DNA of 64,000 nucleotides from Pseudanabaena yagii GIHE-NHR1. GTDB taxonomy: Bacteria; Cyanobacteriota; Cyanobacteriia; Pseudanabaenales; Pseudanabaenaceae. Under the pieces are notes generated by a model. The model was given only the letters and a program-made list of their open reading frames with translations. It was not told where the DNA came from and made no database searches. A program made the translations under genes and the position numbers. Shown here one piece after another: positions 8,707 through 17,364 of the stretch (within the stretch, counting starts at the first letter, position 1; the number at the start of each line of letters is the position of its first letter). The stretch covers positions 248,001-312,000 of the forward strand of contig NZ_JAAVJL010000001.1 in the NCBI RefSeq assembly GCF_012863495.1, in the 5' to 3' direction.

Positions 8707-9906
8707 TATGGGTGTAGCTAAGATTTTTTTGAGGGCAGTTATGCCTTTTTTGAGTTGTCGTGAAACTGTGACTGCGCTAATGCCTAAGGTTTCCGCAACT
8801 TCACGATGCGTAAATTCTTTTAAAAATACAAACTCTACGACTTCGCGGGTGCGATCTTCTAAGAGATCAAGAGCTTGCTGTAAACGAATACTATCTTCTT
8901 GGGCAAGTTGAAAGCTTTGATATTTATGATCGGTGACGAGATCGCCGATGGATGTTGAGCTATCTTCACTCTGATCGACTGGAGTATCCAGACTAATAGG
9001 AGAACGGTTTTGGCAGGCGAGTTTAATGTCGTACCACTCGCTGACGCTAATACCTAGCTCATCCGCAACTTCTTGGCTAGAAGGCTCACGACCAGTTTCG
9101 GTACGTTTGTTGCGAATGATCTTACAGCCTTGATTGTATGTAGTGAGCCAAGCACGCGGCATCCGTACCGTTGGACTCTTATCGCGTAAATAATGCTGAA
9201 TTTCCCCCTTAATATATGGCACGGCAAATGAACTAAAAGCGTTGCCTTTACTAACATCAAAACGCTCGATCGCATTGATCAGACCAATCGAACCAACCTG
9301 CATTAAGTCTTCAAAACTTTCTTGGCATTGATTTTTCCAGTGATAGGCTTCACGACGTACTAAGCCAATATTCAAATTGACAAGCTGATTGCGAAGTTTA
9401 GTTGTGGGATTCGCCCGATAGGCTTGCAAAATTTCGAGGGTTTCTTGTTTACGGTTAATCGTGGGCGTGATATCAACATCCTCCTCGTCCTGTGGTTCGT
9501 TGCGATTGTCTAGATGTTGTCTCTGCAAAAAATTCTCTAAGTGTTGATAGATCTGCGATCGCGCAAATTCCGAAAAATCAATATCTTTTTCAGGATTAAA
9601 TTGGACAAGCGCCTTTTTAAATCCCTGCTTTCCGATTTCGAGTAATTCGCGATCGCTTTCCCGACGTTCCGCAGTGCGACGATTAGATACACGACGGTCA
9701 GATGTAGCTGGTCGATTTGGCGATCGGCGATCGCCAATCCTTGTTTGATTAATTAAAGATACGGGCAAAGCAGCGATCGTTTCCCGAATTAAGCCCATAT
9801 AAATCTCGACAATCTGCTCCTGCAAGTTTTCCGATGGCGAAACTCGATAGGCTCTTAACAGAGGCAATATATTCTCATTAGTTGACGGATTTGAATCTAA
9901 TGGCAT
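8701..9906 (-). CDS. sigF: Group 3 sigma factor, SigF-like, with duplicated region 2
   Basis: An RNA polymerase sigma factor. The C-terminal part (about residues 155-400 from ATG 9906) matches SigF-type factors: ESFEDLMQVGSIGLINAIER (region 2), GEIQHYLRDKSPTVRMPRAW (regions 2-3), and a region 4 helix-turn-helix HREVAETLGISAVTVSRQL. The frame opens at 9975, but ATG 9906 (MPLDSNPSTNE), preceded by GAGGA, is the better start. The N-terminal 130 residues are a degenerate second copy of the same region 2 (LLRAYRVSPSENLQEQIV; LLEIGKQGFKKALVQFNPEK; DFSEFARSQIYQHLENFL), joined by an arginine-rich linker with repeated DRR/NRR/ERR. SigF controls pili and motility in Synechocystis. Assignment to SigF is by resemblance. 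Confidence 0.82.
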   Translation of the reverse strand: MPLDSNPSTNENILPLLRAYRVSPSENLQEQIVEIYMGLIRETIAALPVSLINQTRIGDRRSPNRPATSDRRVSNRRTAERRESDRELLEIGKQGFKKALVQFNPEKDIDFSEFARSQIYQHLENFLQRQHLDNRNEPQDEEDVDITPTINRKQETLEILQAYRANPTTKLRNQLVNLNIGLVRREAYHWKNQCQESFEDLMQVGSIGLINAIERFDVSKGNAFSSFAVPYIKGEIQHYLRDKSPTVRMPRAWLTTYNQGCKIIRNKRTETGREPSSQEVADELGISVSEWYDIKLACQNRSPISLDTPVDQSEDSSTSIGDLVTDHKYQSFQLAQEDSIRLQQALDLLEDRTREVVEFVFLKEFTHREVAETLGISAVTVSRQLKKGITALKKILATPID

Positions 9907-10228
9907 ACGGCAGACATCCTCAAAGATGTAAGCAGCTCGAAGATATGCCCAACACATAACATGAGAATTTTGCATACATGTGCTTGATACCGATAGTTGT
10001 CACTTGCACATAGACATGTAGAAAGGCTTTATTACCTTAGTTTTTGTCAACCCCAAATATCGGTTTAGTGTAAGACCACTTTAGGATATAAGCAATATAA
10101 AAACATGAATCTTATACAATCTACATTCTAATGCGCGGTTCCCTGCCCTAGATTATACAAGTATCGTTATCCTAAATCATTGCGAAATCTCAAAAGAGAA
10201 TTAAGATTACTTTTCTCTAAACATTCTC
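9907..10228. other. Spacer between sigma-factor gene and moeA
   Basis: About 320 nt, AT-rich, with no RNA gene or convincing small gene. It must hold the sigma-gene promoter. I see no long hairpin here, unlike most other spacers in the window. Confidence 0.5.
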
Positions 10229-11491
10229 TCAAACTATCATTATCATCACTTCGTCACCTACAGGCACATAGGTTTGATTGACACGCATGACTGCCAGTGC
10301 ATTTGTCCCGATCGCACTAATCAAATTGCCAGAGCTATAGTTTTTGATAGGCTGAAAGATTGGGTTCCCTTTATGATAGGTGAGCTGCCCCCAGAGATAG
10401 GTTTCGCGTCTACCCTGAGCGTGCAAATCCTCAGTAGTAATGGCTTTGATAAATTGAGGATGCCAATAATTACTGTTCGCTCCATTTAATTTAGCGATCG
10501 CACCACGAATAAATCGCCAGAAACTCATCATTGCAGAAACAGGATTTCCGGGAACTCCGAAATAGAGAATAACATCCTCACTTTCATTCACATTGAGAGA
10601 GCGAGTGAGGGAAGCAACGGTTAAAGGTTTGCCTGGTTTAATTGCTACTGAACATACATGAATATTCGCTCCCATTTTTTCGAGAATTGCATCGACATAA
10701 TCATAATCACCAACGGAAGCACCTCCCGAAGAAATTATGATATCTGCTGAGGCGATCGCCTTTTTGATCGTAATTTCTAGTTCTGCTTGATCATCACTTA
10801 CTATACCAAAGGGAATTGCGATCGCTCCTGCTTGGGTAATTAGAGTAGCTAGGGCATAGAGATTAGAATCAATAATCTGTCCATCTTGAAGAAATTGAGA
10901 ACGATCAAGGCTCACCAACTCATTACCTGTAGAAATAATGGCGATTTTAGGCTGGCGATAAACTTTCACCTGCTGACATCTTGCTGAGGCTAAAGCACCT
11001 ATCTCAGTTGCACCTAATTTCGTGCCTGCTCTAACCAGAGTTGTGCCAGCTTTGACAAATTCACCCCTATGTCTTACATATTCACCTTGAGTCGGTTTGA
11101 CTTTAAGTTGCAAAAAATTATCTATTCGTTCAGTATCTTCTTGCATGATGACCGTATCTGCTCCCTTCGGCAACATTCCTCCCGTAAAGATGCGGACACA
11201 TTCACCTTGTTTTAACAATTGAGTGATCGCCTTACCTGCGGTGATTTCATAGGGGGCGATCGCTAATTTCAAATTCTGCCAGTCGATTACGTCAGCAATA
11301 TCGGCATAACGTAGTGCATAGCCATCCATTGCTGAGTTGTCCCAATGGGGAAAGTCCCATTCGCTTGTAATGTCTTCTGCTAAAATTCGGTTGTTAACCT
11401 CCAACAGTGGCAAAATTTCACTATCGCCTTCAGGTGCAAAAGGTTTTACCAAATCCAAAATAATTTTTTCGACTTCAGAGACAGGCAGCAT
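10229..11491 (-). CDS. moeA: Molybdopterin molybdotransferase
   Basis: A 420-residue MoeA, which inserts molybdate into adenylylated molybdopterin to make Moco, needed for example by nitrate reductase. Seen in order: the domain holding WDNSAMDGYALRYAD; EYVRHRGEFVKAGTTL; PKIAIISTGNEL; the MPT-binding SSGGASVGDYDYV; VPGNPVSAMMSFWRF; and a C-terminal barrel domain. Length and motifs are complete. No other mo- gene lies nearby. It is divergent from trmD, 93 nt away. Confidence 0.96.
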   Translation of the reverse strand: MLPVSEVEKIILDLVKPFAPEGDSEILPLLEVNNRILAEDITSEWDFPHWDNSAMDGYALRYADIADVIDWQNLKLAIAPYEITAGKAITQLLKQGECVRIFTGGMLPKGADTVIMQEDTERIDNFLQLKVKPTQGEYVRHRGEFVKAGTTLVRAGTKLGATEIGALASARCQQVKVYRQPKIAIISTGNELVSLDRSQFLQDGQIIDSNLYALATLITQAGAIAIPFGIVSDDQAELEITIKKAIASADIIISSGGASVGDYDYVDAILEKMGANIHVCSVAIKPGKPLTVASLTRSLNVNESEDVILYFGVPGNPVSAMMSFWRFIRGAIAKLNGANSNYWHPQFIKAITTEDLHAQGRRETYLWGQLTYHKGNPIFQPIKNYSSGNLISAIGTNALAVMRVNQTYVPVGDEVMIMIV

Positions 11492-11584
11492 ATCAATTTA
11501 CCAATGCTATTACCAATGTTATTTTTGAACAGCTCACCAAGTCAGCTTTTCAAAAAATAGCATTGGTTCGGGTAAAATTTATGT

Positions 11585-12253
11585 ATGCGTATAGATATTG
11601 TTACCCTCTTTCCTGAATTTTTTACTTCGCCTTTGCAGACCAGTTTGCTAGGAAAGGCGATCGCTAATCAAATTGCGGAAGTACATCTCACCAATCCTAG
11701 AGATTTCACCACCGATAAGCATCATCGAGTCGATGACGAACCCTACGGCGGTGGTGTGGGAATGTTGATGAAACCTGATCCTATTTTTGCGGCGGTGGAG
11801 TCTTTGCCAATTTTGCCAAAGCGCGAAATTATCTATATGACTCCGCAGGGGGAGCCAATGAAACAGAATCTATTTAAGGAATTAGCAGATTATGAACAGC
11901 TAGTTCTCATTTGTGGCAGCTATGAGGGAATTGATGAACGTGTATGTGAACATCTCGTAACTCGCGAAGTTTCCCTTGGTGATTTTGTACTGACCTGTGG
12001 CGAGATTCCTGCATTGGCGCTAATTAATGGAGTAGTACGTTTGCGCCCGGGAACTGTTGGGAAAGAAGAGTCGCTCAAGTTTGAGAGTTTTGAAGATGGA
12101 TTGTTAGATTATCCGCAATATACGCGCCCACCAATATTTCGGGGTTGGGAAGTTCCCGAAGTTTTGCGATCGGGTAATCATAAGCTGATTGCAGAATGGA
12201 GAAAGGAACAACAAATTTTAAGAACAAAACAGCGTCGTCCTGATATGCTCTAG
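11585..12253 (+). CDS. trmD: tRNA (guanine37-N1)-methyltransferase
   Basis: A 222-residue TrmD, which makes m1G37 in tRNAs from SAM and prevents frameshifting. The trefoil-knot SPOUT region is clear: PYGGGVGMLMKPDP, IYMTPQGEP, LICGSYEGIDERV and SLGDFVLTCGEIPALALINGVVRLRPG. The C-terminal domain ends in RPDML, as is common. In many bacteria trmD sits in an rpsP-rimM-trmD-rplS operon; here it is alone. Confidence 0.97.
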   Translation: MRIDIVTLFPEFFTSPLQTSLLGKAIANQIAEVHLTNPRDFTTDKHHRVDDEPYGGGVGMLMKPDPIFAAVESLPILPKREIIYMTPQGEPMKQNLFKELADYEQLVLICGSYEGIDERVCEHLVTREVSLGDFVLTCGEIPALALINGVVRLRPGTVGKEESLKFESFEDGLLDYPQYTRPPIFRGWEVPEVLRSGNHKLIAEWRKEQQILRTKQRRPDML

Positions 12254-12463
12254 TTTTTCTCACTCTATTTAAATACAAATATTTTAAAGTGTTTCTTAAA
12301 ATTTCAATCAAGAGTGGGTAGAAGGTTTAACAGCGATCTCGCCACCATGCAACAACAAATGCGTAAATGCCTCGAATATATCGATAACCTTGCCTAGACT
12401 GACAAGCGAAAGTAAATTTGTGCTAGCTTTAAAATCAGAATATTTCTCTAGATTATTGCAACT

Positions 12464-12694
12464 ATGTCGTCACCTCAAATTACAACGCTAGTCAAGATAA
12501 TGGAAACTTTGCCTGATAGTTTACAGGAGAAGGTTACAGAACATTTGAGAGAGTATATTTATGACTTGCAAGATGACATTAAATGGAGCAAGTCATTTGA
12601 AAAGACGCAATCTAAACTAGTTATGGCAGCTAGGCGTGCTAAGCAAGAAATCGCTGAGGGAAAAGCTGTTGCTCTTGACTACGAACAGCTATGA
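12464..12694 (+). CDS. Putative antitoxin of a RelE-type pair
   Basis: A 76-residue acidic and helical protein. It begins MSSPQITTLVKIMETLPDSL and has an internal ARRAKQEIAEGKAVALDYEQL tail of the kind that wraps around RelE/ParE toxins. No named DNA-binding motif is visible, so the antitoxin call rests on the tail and on position: its stop overlaps the start of the toxin-like gene by 4 nt (ATGA). Confidence 0.7.
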   Translation: MSSPQITTLVKIMETLPDSLQEKVTEHLREYIYDLQDDIKWSKSFEKTQSKLVMAARRAKQEIAEGKAVALDYEQL

Positions 12695-12954
12695 AATCGT
12701 TTATCTTACCTTCATTTTGGATTGAGTATCGAAAACTTGATGATGATGTCAGACAAAGTGCTAGAAAAGCTTATAGATTGTGGGCAGAAAATTCATTTCA
12801 TCCTTCTTTACATTTCAAGTGTATAAATAGCGATGAGGCTATCTGGTCTGTGAGGGTGACGAGGAATTATCGAGCGCTTGGAATATTAGAAGGCGATATG
12901 GTGACTTGGTTTTGGATTGGAAATCATGATGATTACGAGCGTTTCTTCTCATGA
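12691..12954 (+). CDS. RelE/ParE-superfamily toxin-like protein
   Basis: An 87-residue protein with a RelE/HigB-like pattern: an N-terminal helix (FWIEYRKLDDDVRQSARKAYRLW), then PSLHFKCI, WSVRVTRNYRALGI and a strand ending TWFWIGNHDDYERFF. R and H residues in VRVTRNYR and GNHDDY occupy the usual positions of the ribonuclease surface. Such toxins cut mRNA on the ribosome. It forms a translationally coupled pair with the preceding gene and opens a small accessory patch between trmD and thrB. Confidence 0.8.
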   Translation: MKSFILPSFWIEYRKLDDDVRQSARKAYRLWAENSFHPSLHFKCINSDEAIWSVRVTRNYRALGILEGDMVTWFWIGNHDDYERFFS

Positions 12955-13017
12955 TAACGTTGACTATTTATCACTATGAAGAATGTATAGCATCGTAAAT
13001 TATTGGAGGGAAAAATT

Positions 13018-14319
13018 ATGGCTTCACCGTTAGCCGATTTAGATGAATTAGTTTTGAAATGTCGAGATGAAAAATCCAAGCAATATATTCGAGAGGCTGT
13101 ATCTTGTTACAAAGCAGGAGCTTTCAGATCGGCAATTGTTTCAACTTGGATTGCAGTAACATTTGACATAATCGATAAAATCAAAGAACTTGCTCTATCT
13201 GGCGATAAAGAAGCCGAAAACCAACTCGAAATCTTTGAAAAAGCAAGAAGACAGAATGATATTACAAGTGCATTAAAGTTTGAAAGAGAGCTTTTGGGAA
13301 TTGCCAAAGATAAGCTTGAATTAATCTCACATATTGAGTGCTTAGACTTGGAACGGTTAAAGCAAGACCGAGATCGGTGCGCTCATCCATCAATGACATC
13401 TGAAGGAGAAATATTTAATCCTCCTGCTGAGTTGGCTAGAGTCCATATTAGAAATGCTGTTGAATATTTATTGCAGTATCCACCTGCACAAGGTAAATAT
13501 GCATTAGATAAACTATTGGCTGAAGTTGATTCTGAATATTTTCCAATTACGACAAAACAGGCTGAAGTTGCTTTTAAGAAGAGTCCTTTATTTAAAGCAA
13601 GATACAGTCTTGTAAGGAATTTTATAATCATACTTCTTAAGAAATTAATCAGCAATCTTAATGTAGATAAATTTAAAGAAATACAAAAGTACATTTGTGC
13701 TTTACAAGCAACTGAAATAATGTACAAAGACATATATGACGACGTTTTAAATAAAAAGCTGTCAGATTTATTAAGAGAGATAAAAGATAATGAAATGGAT
13801 AAAATTGAGTTAATAATAATAACTTATAGGGAGATTTGGAACTATATAGATAACGATGTTCAACAAAAAATAGCGCAGTACATTCAAAATTTACCATCTA
13901 GAGATATAGGTAGCTTAGGAACTTTTTTGAATTTTAAACCTTTACAAATACAAGCTAAGCAAAGACTTAGAGAGATAAACCAAATTGACCTGTTAAATCA
14001 GGTATGTGGCTTTGATCTTCATCCTCTGGTAGCAGATAGGAGTATCGATCTCTACTTAACATCTAATTCGTATGACGCTGCAAACAGATGTAGTAAATTT
14101 ATAATAGAAAATTATAATGATTATTCACTAGAACAAATTGAACGAATAATCAAAGGTATTGTTACTAATGAACAAATAAAGGGAAGTTTTGAAGTTGGTT
14201 CAGTAATTTATAAATTAAAACAGAACAAGAAATTAGATCCTGATACTTTCGATAAACTCCTTAAGGAAAATGATCTTTATCAACATATATCTTCCAGAGA
14301 TGATAAAGATGATTTCTAA
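13018..14319 (+). CDS. HEPN-like protein with a long helical C-terminal part
   Basis: A 433-residue protein starting at ATG 13018, which has GGAGGG about 8 nt upstream; a TTG at 13003 overlaps that site and is unlikely. Residues 1-140 look like a HEPN domain: a helix AFRSAIVSTWIAVTFDII and an R-x4-H motif at R118-H123 (RDRCAH), the usual ribonuclease site of HEPN proteins. The remaining 290 residues are helical, lysine- and isoleucine-rich, and match nothing I know. Base composition is markedly more AT-rich than neighbouring housekeeping genes, suggesting transfer. Position in a toxin-antitoxin patch suggests a defence or abortive-infection role, which is inference. Confidence 0.65.
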   Translation: MASPLADLDELVLKCRDEKSKQYIREAVSCYKAGAFRSAIVSTWIAVTFDIIDKIKELALSGDKEAENQLEIFEKARRQNDITSALKFERELLGIAKDKLELISHIECLDLERLKQDRDRCAHPSMTSEGEIFNPPAELARVHIRNAVEYLLQYPPAQGKYALDKLLAEVDSEYFPITTKQAEVAFKKSPLFKARYSLVRNFIIILLKKLISNLNVDKFKEIQKYICALQATEIMYKDIYDDVLNKKLSDLLREIKDNEMDKIELIIITYREIWNYIDNDVQQKIAQYIQNLPSRDIGSLGTFLNFKPLQIQAKQRLREINQIDLLNQVCGFDLHPLVADRSIDLYLTSNSYDAANRCSKFIIENYNDYSLEQIERIIKGIVTNEQIKGSFEVGSVIYKLKQNKKLDPDTFDKLLKENDLYQHISSRDDKDDF

Positions 14320-14374
14320 TTTGCTAATTAAGGGAAATTTATAACCAATCTCTGAGAAACAGGTAAAACTGTAA

Positions 14375-14677
14375 ATGACAACAGTGATTAACAGCCACAT
14401 TGAAATTACCGAAGGCGTATGTGGAGGAAGACCTCGCATCGCTGGACATAGGATTAGAGTTGAAGATATTGTCATCTGGCATGAACGCATGGGACTATCA
14501 CCCGATGAAATAGTTTCACAATATCCCACAATTATATTGGCGGATGTTTATTCTGCCCTGTCCTATTATCACGACCATTTTCGAGAAATTAGACAACAAA
14601 TTGCTGAAGATGAAGCCTTTGCAATGGAGATGAAAGCAAAAACTCCATCACTTCTACACTCTATTAGGTCAGTATAG
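14375..14677 (+). CDS. DUF433 domain protein (orphan antitoxin-like)
   Basis: A 100-residue DUF433 protein. The signature is clear: HIEITEGVCGGRPRIAGHRI followed by RVEDIVIWHERMGLSPDEIV and a segment LADVYSALSYYHDHFREI. DUF433 proteins are helix-turn-helix antitoxin-like partners of PIN-like DUF5615 toxins. No such toxin gene follows (the next gene is thrB), so this is a solitary copy or the remnant of a pair. Confidence 0.88.
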   Translation: MTTVINSHIEITEGVCGGRPRIAGHRIRVEDIVIWHERMGLSPDEIVSQYPTIILADVYSALSYYHDHFREIRQQIAEDEAFAMEMKAKTPSLLHSIRSV

Positions 14678-14765
14678 TAAGACACAATACCCTTAGCTAT
14701 ATAATGTCCTACGTTGACGGAGATAACCAATAGTTCTTGGCTCCAGTGTATTTTAGATTTTCAAC

Positions 14766-15674
14766 ATGACCATTTTTGAAGTTTCCGTTCCTGCGACTAC
14801 TGCTAATATTGGCCCGGGGTTCGATTGCCTTGGCGCAGCCTTAACACTTTATAACCATTTTGAATTTTCTCTCGCCGATCGCCTCACAATCACAGCATCG
14901 GGTGAAGGTGCAGACAAGGTGGAACGGGACGAAACAAACTTGGTATATCGAGCGATCGCTAAGTTTTATCAGCATATTGATCGCCCAATTCCGACGATCG
15001 CTTTTCATACAGATACTAAGATTCCCCTATCGCGTGGGTTAGGTAGTTCCGCAACTGCAATTGTAGGCGGTATTGTCGGCGCAAATCTATTGGCAGGTTC
15101 ACCACTTGAGCGTTTGGAATTGTTGGATTTAGCGATCGCAATGGAAGGTCACCCCGACAATGTTGCGCCTGCGATGTTGGGCGGTTGTCAGTTGATGGCA
15201 TCTAATCAAGCAGGTGGTTGGGAATATTGCGATTTGCAGTGGCATGAAAGTATTGGGCTAGTTGTGGCAATTCCTGACTTTGAGCTATCGACAGCCAAGG
15301 CGAGAGAAGTATTACCTAAGAAATTTTCGATGCATGATGCGGTCTTTAATGCCTCGCACTTAGCCCTGTTAAGTCATGGTATCCAGACAGGGAATGTGAA
15401 TTGGTTGAAGGCGGGCTTGCAGGATCGACTACATCAAAACTATCGCCAAAGTTTGATTAAAGGCATGGCAGAGGTACAAGCCGCCGCGATCGCCGCAGGA
15501 GCCTACGGCTTGGTAATTAGTGGTGCTGGTCCCACCCTACTTTCTTTAGCGCCAATGGGTACAATAGAGGCAGTCGCCCAAGCAATGAGTCAGGCATGGC
15601 AAGCAATTGGTGTTAATGCTGTGACAAAATGTTTAGCGATCGCCAAAGATGGTACAACATTCAAAACTCGTTAG
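14766..15674 (+). CDS. thrB: Homoserine kinase
   Basis: A 302-residue GHMP-family kinase that phosphorylates homoserine in threonine synthesis. The N-terminal VPATTANIGPGFDCLGAAL, the ATP-binding LSRGLGSSATAIVGGIVGAN (about residues 87-106), EGHPDNVAPAMLGG, and the C-terminal VISGAGPTLLSLAP are all present. Length is standard. It starts 88 nt after the DUF433 gene and is followed by a large repeat array. Confidence 0.96.
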   Translation: MTIFEVSVPATTANIGPGFDCLGAALTLYNHFEFSLADRLTITASGEGADKVERDETNLVYRAIAKFYQHIDRPIPTIAFHTDTKIPLSRGLGSSATAIVGGIVGANLLAGSPLERLELLDLAIAMEGHPDNVAPAMLGGCQLMASNQAGGWEYCDLQWHESIGLVVAIPDFELSTAKAREVLPKKFSMHDAVFNASHLALLSHGIQTGNVNWLKAGLQDRLHQNYRQSLIKGMAEVQAAAIAAGAYGLVISGAGPTLLSLAPMGTIEAVAQAMSQAWQAIGVNAVTKCLAIAKDGTTFKTR

Positions 15675-15675
15675 G

Positions 15676-15868
15676 GCGATTGGCTTTTAGCGATTAGCTT
15701 TTAGCTGTTAGCGATTGGCTTTTGGATGTAGTTCACTTATTAAGGGTTATCAAATGTAGAATCCATGAAAATTAAGAGAATCCCTAGTTAAGCTAATAGC
15801 CAAAAGCTAACGGCTAACAGCTAATAGCTAACAGCCAAAAGCTAACAGCCAAAAGCTAACAGCTAACA
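15676..15868. repeat. Large heptamer inverted array after thrB
   Basis: The left block 15676-15726 (TTAGCGATTAGCTTTTAGCT type) and right block 15791-15868 (AGCTAACAGCCAAAAGCTAA type) are built from the same 7-nt units in opposite orientation around a 64-nt spacer. The repeat family is the same as at 8125-8210. It should fold into a long imperfect hairpin. Confidence 0.85.
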
Positions 15869-15890
15869 ACAAAACACTTCAGGAAACCCT

Positions 15891-16178
15891 ATGTCTAAAT
15901 TTCAATTTTTACTAATCTCGGCGCTAATTTCCTCGATAGTACTTTTATTTGTGGGCAGTCGTGATGGCAATCCCTTTGATACAGTATTTCCCATCGGAGT
16001 TGTGATTGGTTTAGCGATCGTGGCTCAAAAATATTTATCAGAAAAAGTCTGGAATCGCTTTGCCCGTTGGGTCAATGAAACCACAGGACGCAAAATTTTC
16101 TATGTGCGATCGCCTCGTCCTAAAGTCGTCCAAGAGCGCAAACTATTGCCGCCTTCTAAGTTAAATCGTCTGAAATAA
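15891..16178 (+). CDS. Small membrane protein of unknown function
   Basis: A 95-residue protein with two predicted membrane helices (about residues 5-21, FLLISALISSIVLLFVG, and 31-47, VFPIGVVIGLAIVAQKY), then a basic cytoplasmic tail (WNRFARWVNETTGRKIFYVRSPRPK...). No domain is recognised. ATG 15891 follows CAGGAAACCCT, a reasonable ribosome-binding context. It precedes bvdR by 43 nt and may be co-transcribed with it. Confidence 0.7.
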   Translation: MSKFQFLLISALISSIVLLFVGSRDGNPFDTVFPIGVVIGLAIVAQKYLSEKVWNRFARWVNETTGRKIFYVRSPRPKVVQERKLLPPSKLNRLK

Positions 16179-16221
16179 ATTATCCGCAATCCCCCGAAAT
16201 AAATAAGAGAATTCTCACACC

Positions 16222-17211
16222 ATGACCTACGCATCATTAAACCAACCTTTGCGAGTTGGCATCGTTGGTTCGGGCTTTGTTGCCAAGCTACGTGCCGAAA
16301 TTTTGAGCCAAGATGCAAGGATTAAACTAGTCGCGATCGCTGGTACTCCCGAAAAAGCACAGGCGATCGCCCAAGAGTTTAATATTCCCAAGGTGCATCA
16401 ATATTGGTCAGAGTTGGTGGTGCGCCCTGATGTGGATTTGGTGGTGGTATGTAATGTCAATCGCGATCATGGAGCCGTAGTTGGGCAAGCTTTGCGATCG
16501 GGCAAACACGTAATTGTGGAATATCCACTTTCCTTCAATTTGGCTGAAGCAGAAGAACTTGTAAAGCTAGCTCAACAGCAGAATTTATTGCTCCATGTCG
16601 AGCATATTGAGCTATTAGGCGGCGTACATCAATTGGTGATGGAACATTTAGCGAAAGTGGGAACTCCCTTCTATGCGCGATATTCCACCAAAAGCCCACA
16701 GCGTCCTGTACCTGACAAATGGACATATAAACCCGACCTGTTTGGCTTTCCTCTAACGGCGGCAGTTTCCCGCCTCAATCGGATTATTGTTTTATTTGGA
16801 AAAGTTAAAGCAGTTTCTTGTCAATTACGCTATAGTGGCGCAAATTTGCCTCATCATTTTACTTCCTGTGTCTGCAATGCTCAGCTTCAGTTTGAGAATG
16901 GAGTAATTGCGGATATTAGCTATAGCAAGGGTGAGAACTTCTGGCAACCAGAGCGAATTATGGAATTGCAGGGAAGTCAAGGTGCTTTAATTTTCTCTGC
17001 TGATAAAGGTAAGCTGATTACTGCCGATGGCGAAATGGAACTGGATGCGGGGACAACAAGAGGATTGTTTAAGAAGGATACAGAGAATGTCCTTTCTCAT
17101 TTGTTTACAGGTACTCCGCTTTATACCAATCACGAAAGTATTTTGCATTCTCTCGCTGTGGCAAATGCGGCGGAAAAAGCGGCAGCAACTAATCAAATCG
17201 TAATGCTCTGA
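16222..17211 (+). CDS. bvdR: Biliverdin reductase
   Basis: A 329-residue Gfo/Idh/MocA-type oxidoreductase closely resembling Synechocystis BvdR. Shared stretches include the NAD(P) fold RVGIVGSGFVAKLRAEIL, GKHVIVEYPLSF, the distinctive LLHVEHIELLGGVHQL, FYARYST, FGFPLTAAVSR, and TRGLFKKDTENVL. BvdR reduces biliverdin to bilirubin with NADPH, and its loss disturbs phycobiliprotein synthesis in Synechocystis. Length matches (about 328). No haem oxygenase or bilin lyase gene is adjacent. A general sugar dehydrogenase is less likely given the specific matches. Confidence 0.88.
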   Translation: MTYASLNQPLRVGIVGSGFVAKLRAEILSQDARIKLVAIAGTPEKAQAIAQEFNIPKVHQYWSELVVRPDVDLVVVCNVNRDHGAVVGQALRSGKHVIVEYPLSFNLAEAEELVKLAQQQNLLLHVEHIELLGGVHQLVMEHLAKVGTPFYARYSTKSPQRPVPDKWTYKPDLFGFPLTAAVSRLNRIIVLFGKVKAVSCQLRYSGANLPHHFTSCVCNAQLQFENGVIADISYSKGENFWQPERIMELQGSQGALIFSADKGKLITADGEMELDAGTTRGLFKKDTENVLSHLFTGTPLYTNHESILHSLAVANAAEKAAATNQIVML

Positions 17212-17236
17212 TGAATCTCTTGCTAAATCACAAGGC

Positions 17237-17306
17237 AGGGCAACCACGGGGGATTTGCCCCTACCTGTATAATTTTAGATCTTGTAGGGGCTGTGCCCCC
17301 GTGCCA
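17237..17306. repeat. REP-like inverted repeat after bvdR
   Basis: GGGGGATTTGCCCCTAC (about 17248-17264) faces GTAGGGGCTGTGCCCCCGTG (about 17284-17303) across a short AT spacer. It is a GC-rich REP-like palindrome of the type associated with RAYT transposases. Confidence 0.65.
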
Positions 17307-17364
17307 GCCCCCAACCTTGGACATCACAAGAATTCCTTGCATATAACATCAGCAAATAATCAAT

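Noticed and set aside
12348-12398. Short frame MQQQMRKCLEYIDNLA between trmD and the antitoxin-like gene
   Set aside because: Only 16 codons, with no ribosome-binding site. It may be the end of a lost gene but cannot be supported.
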